Part shown: one piece after another, positions 47,505 through 57,952 of the stretch | Layout: each line of letters begins with the position of its first letter | Position numbering within the stretch: the first letter of the stretch is position 1 | NCBI GenBank assembly: GCA_034008185.1 | Contig: CM067081.1 | Location: 14,011,821-14,075,820, forward strand | Source of the DNA: Gorsachius magnificus | Taxonomy: Eukaryota; Chordata; Aves; Pelecaniformes; Ardeidae | Length of the DNA: 64,000 nt | Direction: 5' to 3' | Made by a program: the position numbers and the translations under genes | Notes under the pieces: model-generated | Told to the model about the DNA's origin: nothing | Seen by the model: the letters and a program-made list of their open reading frames with translations, nothing else | Database searches by the model: none

Positions 47505-48662
47505 TCATAGAATCATAAAACAATACACAATGGTCAATTCATAGAATCATAGACCTTTAAAGGTAATATAGTCCACCCCCTGCCATGGACAGGGACATCT
47601 TTCACTAGATAATGTTGCTCAGAGTCCTGTCTAACCTCACCTTGAACACTTCCAATGATGGGGCATACACAACTTCTCTGGGCAACCCTTTCCGGTGTCT
47701 CATCGTCATCATAATAAAAAAATTTCTTCCTTATATCCAGCATAAATCTACTTTCTTTCAGTTTAAAACCTGTGTCCTTTGCCCCATTATTACAGGCCTT
47801 GGTAAAAAGTCTCTCTCCATCTTTCTTATAAGCCCCCTTTAAGTATCGAAATGCCACAATAAGGTCTCTCCGGAGCCTTCTCTTCTCCAGTCTGAACAGC
47901 CCCAGGTCTCTCAGCTTTTCTTCACAGGGAAGGTGTTCCAGGCATCTGATCATTTTCATGGCCCTCCTCTGACCCTGCTCTAGCAGGTCCATATCTTTCT
48001 TGTGCTGTGAACCCTATAGCTGGATGCAGTACTCCAAGGACACCACTCGTTACAGGTTTCTACTTATACATTTAGCCATTCACTGTAACTCTTTGAACAT
48101 GGCCATCCAGCCAAGTCCTTATTTATCTAACAGTCCATCCATCAAACCCATATCTCTCTAATTTAGAAAGAAGGATGTTTTGGGGGACATATCAAAGGCC
48201 TTACAGAAGTCTAGGTAGATGACATCCATAGCTCTTTCCTTATCCACTGATGTAGTCACTCCATTGAAAAAAGCTGTTAGATTAGTCAGGCACAATTTAC
48301 CTTTGGTAGAGCCATGATGGCTGTCTCTAACCATCTCCCTGTCATCCATATGTGTTGACATGTCTTCCAGAAGGATCTGTTCCATGACCTTACTAGGCAC
48401 TGAGGTGAGGGTGACCGGTCAGTCGTTCCCAGGGTCTTTCTTTTTACCCTTTCTAAAAATGGGTGCAATATTCTTCCTCTCTGCAGTCACTGGAGACTTC
48501 ACCTGATTGCCACAGCTTATGAAATATAATGGAGAGTGGCTCAGCAACTATATCCACCAATTCTCTCAAGACCCTGGGATGCACCTGATCTGGTCCCATG
48601 GACTTATGTATGTTCAGGTTTCTCAGGTGCTCTCAAAACTGATCTTCTTGTATGATGGGAGG
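47505..48662 (-). mobile_element. CR1 LINE (-) with internal deletion and doubled tail
   Basis: The 3' end lies at 47505, where the TCATAGAATCAT unit occurs twice (47505-47516 and 47539-47550) with unrelated bases between. The other end is near 48662, in the linker before the RT fingers ('AAGTCCATGGGACCAGATC' on the minus strand). At about 48036 the sequence jumps from the LEYC segment straight to the segment just before motif B. Comparison with the CR1 at 5686-7045 shows that about 450 bp are missing, including motif B's PQGS, the catalytic FADD box and part of the thumb. Confidence 0.93.
47534..48400 (-). pseudogene. CR1 ORF2 remnant lacking catalytic box
   Basis: Two minus-strand frames remain. 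48400-48158 encodes the fingers-to-motif A part ([25 protein letters not shown]), with a stop soon after. 47992-47534 encodes the C-terminal part (LLEQGQRRAMKMIR, LRDLGLFRLEKRRLRRDL, SRFMLDIRKKFF). The deletion near 48036 removes the active-site aspartate pair and frameshifts separate the two parts. Confidence 0.88.
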
Positions 48663-50763
48663 CAACATTTCTAATGATTGCATGCATAAGGCACATTACA
48701 CCACATTAGGCGGGCATATTATAAATATTTTGCTTGTATTATTGACCATCTTATGGCTCACAGCAGAAAAGCATACTGGCAGTTATGTCAAAGAATTTGA
48801 ATATTTTTTTTTTTCACCAAAACCTCCCACAATCATTCAAGGTGGTTGTACAAAGAGAAAGAAGGAAAGGCAGTCATCTCTGAAGAACTCAGAAATTCAA
48901 TACTGAGTTTATCTTTAAACTTTACATATTTTTAATATGTATGATTAACATCATACAGTTTTGACTTGTTTTTATATTACTTTATAAAAAAAAAAAAGGA
49001 AAGAAAGAAAAAAGAAAGTACCTTGACTGTAAATAAGGTCTGAATATTATACCACAAATGTAACTTAAGGCTGGGGAACATGGACAAGTTATCCTAAGTA
49101 AGAACACACATTAACAAATAAATAAATATCCACGTTTGTGCTCCTAGCTCATGGCAAATACAAGATGATTGAATTTAGAGTATTCCTTTTCCATTAGTGG
49201 CTATGTTAACTTGAATTACATGGTATTTGCTTTGGGCTGAGTTGCACCTACATAATAAGTTACCACAGATCAGTAGATGTGTGTCAGCTTTCTACTCACC
49301 AACAACTGGTTTATATTTAAGGCCCTTAACTGTGTTATTAGCTCTGGCAATTGAACAGCTTTTAATTGAAATTGCGATTGTCATTGAAAATCAGTATCTT
49401 CAACACGTTCATGCTTTTAGTACCTATCCCTGTGTGGTAATTATGATGTAAAGTCAACATTTAAGTAACAATTTTTTTTTACCTTTCTACTATATACTGA
49501 TTTGTGTTTCAAAATTCTATCACAGTATTTTACGTATTATTTTCTGGGTGGTCTTCCACTACATCAACTGCCTGTTATGCTAATCACACTTTGGGGAATA
49601 TCTTTTTTTCTAGTCATTGCCAGTATCAAAGTATTCTAGAGGGGAGATGATTAGTGAATGGAGCTTCATTGGGCTTGAAATGTGTTGAGACCTGATCTCC
49701 CATTCAGGCACTAAACCTTTGAAATTTTGTTTCATGTCAGAACAGTGCATATGCTCCTGCTCAGGGGCACAGATTGAAAGAAGGATTTACAAAGCCCCAG
49801 AGAAGTTCACCTACTTTATCAAGCGATCCTGTCAGTTTTTCTGCAGATTCCAACTTCTAGTTATAGAATACCTATGTTTCATCTCTCCGGTTCACCAGTG
49901 GATAAACTAATTTCCTACCTAATGGAAGGATTTGTGACAGCTTAGATGTGACATGAGGCTAATGAATTGAACTAGGCTCATTTCAAAACTCATTCCAACA
50001 AGAAAGACTTTTTGACCTACGAATTGTTTTCACAGCTACACATCATCTTTAAAAGCATATTTAGCTCAGCTCAGAAAAAGACTTTGCAGTGTCATATCTG
50101 TGCCTGAAGTGACTTTTTTTTTTCTCCCCACCCCCCATTCCCACTCCCACTGGTATCTGGACTGCTTTTCTCTGGTTTTCCTTTCACACTTTTCAAATAT
50201 TTTCTTCTGCGGTGCTCCAGCTGGCAGGAATTCAGCAGCTCTTAGTGTTCACATTTGGAATCCATCCTGAGAAAATGAGGGACTGAAGGCAATGCAAGGA
50301 GAGTTGGACTATTTTCCTTACATGCTTTTGCAGCTAATCCCACACTTCTCTAATTCGGTTACTGATTTCTGAATGTGTCATCGCTAGTGTTGTGACTACA
50401 GAGGTGCAAAGATAGACCATGTGAGCAAGTTTCACTATTCCAAGAGATGTCATGAGGGAAATGTTTGCATGGAGAGAAATAGTTACTAGGAAGAACTGTA
50501 TATTTGCTCCTACCAAGGTGACGGTTACTTTGCTGAGTTTAAGACTGGTGCAATATAAGCTGGCTGTGAAATCATAATTAAGCTAAGAAAAATACAGAGC
50601 AGTATTAAATATTTCTTGCCAGCTTCTCAGCTAAAGTCATGTTAGTGTGTGCTTTTTCTGTAAAACCACTTTCTTTCTGTTGAGAACAGACTAAAATAAA
50701 CTAAAATTATCATTCATGATAGAAGTCAAACTAAGGATAGGATTATAGCAAGGAGTCTCAGAC
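48663..50763. other. AT-rich DNA, no gene recognised
   Basis: Contains A-rich/GAAA low complexity at 48987-49018 and a T9-C-rich run at 50113-50139. The reading frames are short and domainless. Confidence 0.5.
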
Positions 50764-51369
50764 TGTAATGGGTTGACCCCAGCCAGTAGCCAAGCACCCG
50801 CAAAGCCACTTGCTTGCTCCCCTCTCCTGAAGGACAGGGAGAAAATAGAATGAAGGCAAGAAAACTTATGGATTGAGAGAAAGACAATTTAATAGGGGAA
50901 GCAGAAGTGCTGTGCACAAGCAAAGCAAAATCAGGAATTAATTTACTATTTCCCATCAGCAGGCAGATGTCCATCCATTTCCTGGCAAGCAGGGCCTCGG
51001 CACAAGTGGCAGTTGCTTGGGAAGGCAAACAGCATAACCACAAATGTCCCCCATGCCTCTTCTTTTCCCAGAGCTTTTACTGCTGAGCTCAGTGTCATAT
51101 GGTATGGGATATCCCTTTGGTCAGTTCAGGTCAGCTGTCCTGGCTGTGCCTCCTTTCAGTTTTTTGCCCACCCCCAGACTACCCATCAGGGGAGAGTGGG
51201 ATGCAGGGCAGAGGAAGGAAAAAAAGGGCCTTGATGCTGTGCAAGAACTATTCAGCAACTGCCAAAACACTGATGAGTTCTCTACACTGGTTTAGTCACA
51301 AATCCAAAGCACAACACCATTTAGGCTGTTATGCAGTAAATTAACTTCATCCCAGACAGACCCAGTACA
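50764..51369 (+). mobile_element. Solo LTR E, older family member
   Basis: It starts TGTAATGGGTTGACCCC and ends GACCCAGTACA, 606 bp. Flanks CAGAC (50759-50763) and CAGAG (51370-51374) match at four of five bases, a slightly decayed 5-bp target duplication. Family marks: 'GCCAAGCACC', 'CAATTTAATAGGGG', 'GTGTCATATGGTATGGGATA' and 'AAATCCAAAGCACAACACCA'. It shares several segments with LTR D. The short frames within (for example 51013-51234) are not genes. Confidence 0.9.
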
Positions 51370-54300
51370 CAGAGGTATATTTGAGGTACATTTGTTTAGA
51401 ACTAGATTAAAAAAAAAAAAGGATTCTTCTGCTCTACTTAAATTCCCCTTGTGATATCAGCAAACTAATCCATTTGTTACATAGAATTCTGACAGCTGTA
51501 ACTATATAAAACTCTGTCACACGTTACAAGCCCAGTTCTATTCTTTTGGCTGCAATCCGAAAAAACCCACATACTTTTCAGAAGATTAGTACATTCCCTC
51601 TGAGGTGAAATTCTGGCATGGTTCCTACTCAGTTTAGTATACATGTCTGTATTATCTTTGTGTTAGGTCTTCATCGCTTCTTACTAAGTCAATGACTGTG
51701 TCTTGGACAGCATCTACACTATTCAAAGCAAATGCTACCTCAAACAGATCATGTGTATTCATATTGTGTCCACTTTGACATGAAAGATACCCAGTTCCTC
51801 ACACTGTGGTCGTGAACACTGTATCCACCTCACACACACCAGTGGGATGGGATTCAGGTCCAGGTTCAGGAATGTAAAATGTGTTTACGTGCTGAGTCTT
51901 CATTCACAGTATAGGCAGTGGAGATCTAGGGATCTACTAATTTTCCTAGTATCATCTGAGATGACTGCACATATCCTAAATGGCCTAATGGGACTGACAT
52001 ATATAACCCAGGACATATGGGACCTGTATGCTTTATGGCTGGCAGACGGAGGTCATCATGGAGCATCCAGAATACCACTATATGCCATATTTAAGTAACT
52101 GAATCTAGTTCTTACCATCAATGGAGACAAAGGAGCTATTCAGTGGCCTGGGGACTGGTTCATTACCTAAGCATTCATGATTGGTATGCCATTTTTGGCG
52201 TGCCAGTGTGTCTGAAATGTCTAATGCAGGCTGGCAGATTTGACATATAGAGTTGATAGATGTGGCAGATAAAATCTATGGGAAACACAAGTCCTTCTTC
52301 AGTAGCATTCAGAGGCCAGCTATGGCTGCTATTCCATGAACAACCAAGAATCATGTGGGAATCTCAGCCAATCCTAAGATTCCTGTGCTGCTATATATAC
52401 ACAGACTCTATGAGTAGTACCTATCCTACTGAGAAAAAAGTAAAAATAAAAATAAAATGCATTTAAGTTTATATGGGCAGAAATGTATCTGTCTTGATGA
52501 GTGCTTACAAGCACTACACATACAGCCAAAATAATGGATATGCCTTGTTCACACAAGACAGAAAAACAAGAACAAAATATCATTCCGTCTCCTACTTTGC
52601 AGTCCAGATATAAAAATTCAACCTTCATTTCTCATGTTGTAGAAAAGCAGGTTATCTTACTTTCAATGTTGTATCTCACTAGTGGACAGCTGTGTCTCCC
52701 CTACATCTATCTATCTGTTCCAGATCTTGAACTCCTGAGGCATTCTGCACTCCGTAGAAAGCTCCACCTTTTCTGTATTTCCTTATTAAACCAGATCAGT
52801 TCCATTCAGTTTGCACAGACCTGAAGCAAATTATTTCTATGTTTCTATAATCTATTATTTCATATTCTTTCTATGCTGTAGTTAGGAGGTCACTTAGTTA
52901 ACTTATTTGAAGCCCAGAATCAAGCTAATTTATTGATAACATGGACGAAAAAGACCCTAAAAATCTAGTAGAAAGTAAGGAGACATGGGTACCTCATGGT
53001 ACACAAGCAGATAGGCAGATAACATTTTTTTAGATTGAAACTTTAGTTAAACACAGTATAAATTTTTATTTTGACTGTTTTGTTAAACCGAGACTTCTGC
53101 AAAGGTAGCCATGTTCATTGGTGCATACTTTAGGTCAGACAGACTAAAATCACACAAATTAACACAGATTATGACCCACCTCCTTGTTGGCTTACTTTTT
53201 CTTCTTATTCCTCTCTTTTCTTGAATATCCTTTAAAAGTATTCAAACACACCTATCGCTAACAGTCTGAACGTATATGAAACATATTCTTCAGCTTCAGT
53301 ATAATAAGAAACCTCACACTTGCATTGACCCAGATGAATGTTTCATTCAACTTTTCTCAAAGATCTGTTTACTCAGTGAGAAATAATTTAGCTGAAATTA
53401 AACTGATTTTGAAACACAAAACTATAATGCTTTGTTTGGAAAACTTTAAAGTGATCTGTCTTGACATTTAAAAATTTCCACACACCCCCTTTTTTTTTTC
53501 CTTTCCTTTCCAGATTCACCGAAGTGACAGACATTTGAAAAAATGGTAGATAATGAAAACACTACACTGGAACTGGGAGATATCCCTACCAGACTGAGAT
53601 TTTGTGCAAATGAGAATTTTAATTACTGGATAAATTCTTTCCAGTCTTTTTGTCATGAGCTGTCTACACATGGATAAAAGAAGAATCTACCAGGATTTTG
53701 ACACAGTCAAAAGTGCCAGTTCTGAGATCTGTACTTAACTAATTACTTTTATGAATGTGATTTGATCCAAAAAGAAAAATATATCATTTGCTTTCAACTC
53801 AGCCATTCTTCAAAATTTAAAGGAGGAATTTCTTTTTTGTGAAGGTTAAGCTTATTGGGTTGTGGTGTTGATACGCATTTTCATTGTTTCTGTTTCTGTA
53901 AAGTTTTTTAATGTGATAGTTGTCTTAAAAAAGAAATAATAATTGTTATCTCAGACAGGAATTGTCTTCAGAAATGTCATACTGAGGAGGAGAAGAAATT
54001 TTGACCATCAAGATACTTACTAGAAATTGTAAAAATATACTAAAAATAAAGCTAGATGGCATTGTATACAATGCAGAGTCTGTGATCCCCACAGTTTAGG
54101 AAATGCAACGGTACAATATCAAAATTATTCTTGATCAATATATTATTTATATTGAAAGTTTTAATCAGTTAATCTCTCTATTTTGGTCCAATAAAGTTAG
54201 GCCATTATGAATTTTCTGGGGGTGGTTGTTTTGTTTCGCTTTTTTCTAAACAGCACTAGGAGAAGTAAAACCATCTTATATCTACTGTTATGGCAGATAG

Positions 54301-56914
54301 TGGCGAGTAGAGAAGATTGCAATGTCTGGGCATTATCATTTACGTAATTCATGGTGCTATCATCAAAAAAGTGTCATGAACTATGGTATAGTTTCAGGGG
54401 GTCTATGAGGGCAGGTGATTGTTCCTTCCTCAGACTGACCCTGCCCTAAGTAGCTGTCATCCCATTGTGGAAATTTCAGTAAAAAGAAGCACACAGTAGG
54501 ATGAAATAATCATTAAAGAAAAGAATCTCTTCCTGGGATCCCAGACCCATACTGATACCACATGTTTTGATACTTATGCTTGTCTGGATATAGAAAGAAA
54601 TTCAATTGACTGAGGAAGGAAACATCATGTACCTCTAAGTCCCTTTTCACTTATCAAGGAAAATGGTAGGAACAAAAAGGCCATGTAACGTATTTTCAAA
54701 TTTGGCAAGAACAACAGAAATAGAGAAGTTAATCAGAACACACAAGGCACAAGGTCTACTATTGAAGCCATACCCTTGCTTCAGAGCTACTGGCATTTAG
54801 CAATTTTGTTATTATGTACATTTAAGAATCATAATTTTCCCAAGATATAAGAACATTTCCAATCATTTTTATTTTAGAATATTTCACCTCCCACATACAG
54901 CTACTCGTATCCCGTTAGTTAAAAGTTTGCAATATGTTCTTCTTCCTGCGCAGAAAAATACTTCTACACCAAAATGTGCAGGTTACTTCAGCTTTCCTTC
55001 AACATTGACTTCAAATGTTCCTGTGAGTTACCTTACAAAGAGGTAATTATCAATCAGTGTTTAATTCTAGCTTCCAAAAATCCTGAGATCATCTTAAAAA
55101 GTCCATAAAAGCTTAGGGTACAATTTGAGACTTATAGATTTTATCAAAAGCTATTATCAATCCTTTATTTTCCTCCCAAAATGATATAACTACACATCAC
55201 ATTAGTCAAATGCCTCAAATGCCTGTTTTGGTTTTTAGTTTGAGAGGTTTTGTGGTTTTGGTTTGGTTTGGGTTTTTACCAGTTGGATTCTGCTCTGCTC
55301 CTACTCTGGAACAAGCTAAACGTACAAAGGCTGAGATAAATGACCTTTGCACAAAGATGTTTCCTTGTCCTACCTATATTTCAGTGTCTTTTATTTTTCT
55401 CTTTTGGCAGAGATGACATATTCTCCTTCAGAGGAAAAATCAGGCCTTTGGACTCATGTGATGAAACTCGTGGGAATTGTTAAGACATGTCACAGTGCAG
55501 ATTAAGCCTTCTGTTTGATAAAAGTCAATCTAAAGGTCTTGCCTGCTCAGTTCACTTCGAACATTTTATACTGCCAGAAGGGATGCATTATGCTACCTCA
55601 ATTAAGATCTTAATCAAGGGGCCATTTATAGGGCTCATGTAATCTTCTAAATTACATCTTATAGGATTTTTGTGATGCTTTTATTTAACTGAATTCCTTT
55701 AAGAATTAAAGATTTCAAATAAAAGCGTGAGTGAGGAATGAAAACTGAGTACCTTTTCTGAGTTTTATTTCTACATCAATTCTCAGAAAAGATAGCTGGG
55801 ATCATGAAGATACAAATATAAATGCAGAAACACGGGATTTCTTTAATAAAGGCAATCCAGCTGTAATCCATTTGTTTTTGCATTGTCCATCCTGGTTTCT
55901 GAAATCTCTTCTCATTTTATAAAATGAAAGACACACTAATTTGTTTAATTTATAACTTTTGTTACTGTTGGTTGAACAAAGCATAGCGGTTGCATAGACT
56001 CTGAAGAACCATAATAGGAACATGTAGAACAAACAAGCATTGGATGAACAAGCAATAGTTTGTATGGGAGTTTAATTATCTCCAGGATCTACAAGAATGT
56101 GCCATTTTAGCCACAGGTGCCATGGAAGTCAATCATTTTATAAAATAATAACTAAAGCTAATGAATAGCAGCCTTAAGTATATAGAACAATCACACAATT
56201 ATTTTCTCTGCTGTAGCTAAACTGATGGCAATGTGGAAAGCATTTTCAGTTCTCTTTCAGGAAAATGAAATCCATGGAAGCAAAGGAGAACATCCGAAAA
56301 CTGTATGCAAATAAAAGCTTCATTTACTTGGTCAGTCAGGTATCCATTACCTCAGATTTTAAGGAATTGCATGAGTAGTGATGCATTATATAGTTTGACA
56401 ACACATTGGCTTTGGTGCTTCTGAGTGCTACATGTTACCCTCTTATACAAGTCTAATTGAACAACTTGTGATGTGCACTACCTAGAGGCAACATGCTTTA
56501 AGCAGAGCACCCTAACACATGTCCCTTTGTTTCCCTATTCCTCCTAGCAGCTATAAAGATTTTAACACATATACATACTAGATCCCTTTTCACTTGAGTA
56601 TAGTGTGGGACAGAGTGAGGCCATGGAGACACATGAAGAATCAATCCCTCTTGTCATTTGTCTATGTCCTCTCCCGGAAGAATCACTGAAAATCTGTCCA
56701 ATGCAAAGTCACATCTCTTGAGATTGCCTGGGTGAAACAGACCTTATGGCTTTGAAGACAGCACTTGCAATGTTGTTGTCCTTTCACTATTAAATAACCA
56801 TAAAATTGTACTAAATCACAGGAAGTTTAAAGCTTCTCTTTAAGAGGCTTCTCCAATCACTTATTTTGAGCTCATTTCTTATTCAGCTTACTGTTTCTAA
56901 TTATCATTAATTCC
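51370..56914. other. Mostly unique AT-rich DNA
   Basis: No gene is recognised. It includes a less AT-rich patch at 51690-52330 that may be an old repeat, a strong splice-acceptor-like tract ending at 53513, and AATAAA polyadenylation-like words at 54045-54050 and 54190-54195. The rest is unremarkable. Confidence 0.5.
51690..52330. repeat. Possible old interspersed repeat, unidentified
   Basis: This 640-bp patch differs from its surroundings by lower AT content and even composition. Phrases such as 'TTAAATATGGC'-like and 'CAGTCCCC'-like words on the minus strand feel familiar from avian repeats, but I cannot name a family and see no termini. Its 83-codon frame (51847-52098) has no domain. Confidence 0.22.
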
Positions 56915-56994
56915 TTTGGTATTCATTGTAATAGCACTAATTATAATGGAATTGTTTGGTATTCATTAGAATAGCACTGATCATAAAGAATTCA
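56915..56994. repeat. 40-bp tandem duplication, diverged
   Basis: TTTGGTATTCATT opens both units (56915-56954 and 56955-56994), followed by similar AATAGCACTRATYATAA sequence. The copies differ at several positions, so the event is not recent. Confidence 0.85.
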
Positions 56995-57475
56995 ACTGAC
57001 GTTTATAAGGACGTCACATGCATTTTCTCAGCACGCAATTGTAATTTAGCATCTGTAAAGTATTACTTAATAGAAACATAAAGTTAAACTTCAGCTGCAT
57101 TTTTGAAGAATAAAATATGTGCCTACTTTTACCGAAGAGATGTATGACTCAGTCCAGTTTGGGAAGGAATTTGTTGGGCAATCAGTCTATTAAGAAATTA
57201 AAAAAAAAAATAAAAAAATAATTGGTGTGTGTTTCAGTTTCTGTTATGAGTTTTTACTACAACACTCAAACAGATTTTCATTTTTCCATAGTGATCAACA
57301 CTCTTTGCACTGCACACAGAGATATATCTTTAGATTTAAACATTTAATGTGTGCATTTTAAAGAAGAGTCATCTTTATTTTATTCACTGAGAATCCAAAT
57401 TCAGGCATTGAAATAAGCCCTTCTGGATGTTTCCAACCAAGGGCTGACTGTGTATGCAGAGAGAGAGCACTCACA

Positions 57476-57539
57476 ACCTTTATCTTATTTAACTAATATG
57501 CTATATTACCTTTATCTTATTTAACTAATCTGCTATATT
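57476..57539. repeat. 32-bp tandem duplication with one mismatch
   Basis: The unit starts ACCTTTATCTTATTTAACTA and occurs at 57476-57507 and 57508-57539, with a single A/C difference. It is a young local duplication. Confidence 0.96.
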
Positions 57540-57737
57540 ATCAATACAGATCTTATGCTTTCATCAGGTGCAAAATCTTGTCACTGAAACTGCCAGAATA
57601 ACATTTCATCACTTCTGTTTTCCATAATGGTTTAGTGGTGTGCATCAATGTAGTTATAATAATATGTATAGTAAAATAGTAATACAAGAAATATATATAG
57701 CAATAGGTATAGTAATATAGTATAATATTTTAACATT

Positions 57738-57952
57738 GGAAATTGCATTTAAACATAAGAAAAACTTTTTGATTGTGAGAGTAGTTAAACACCAGAACTG
57801 GTAGCCCAGAGATATTGTGAAGTCTCCAACCCTAGTATTATTCAAAACCTCATTGGTCACGGCCCTGAGCAAACAGCTTGACCTGACACAGTTTTGGCAG
57901 GTAGGTTGCACTAGAGTTTACCAGGGTCCCTTCGAACCACAATGATTCTTTA
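57738..57952 (+). mobile_element. Decayed CR1 3' fragment
   Basis: 'GATTGTGAGAGTAGTTAAACACCAGAACTGG' and 'GCCCAGAGATATTGTGAAGTCTCC' match the C-terminal coding part of avian CR1. 'CAGGTAGGTTGCACTAGAGTTTACCAGGGTCCCTTCGAACCACAATGATTCTT' is a decayed form of its 3' end. Only one diverged 8-mer (ATGATTCT) remains of the tail. Confidence 0.88.
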
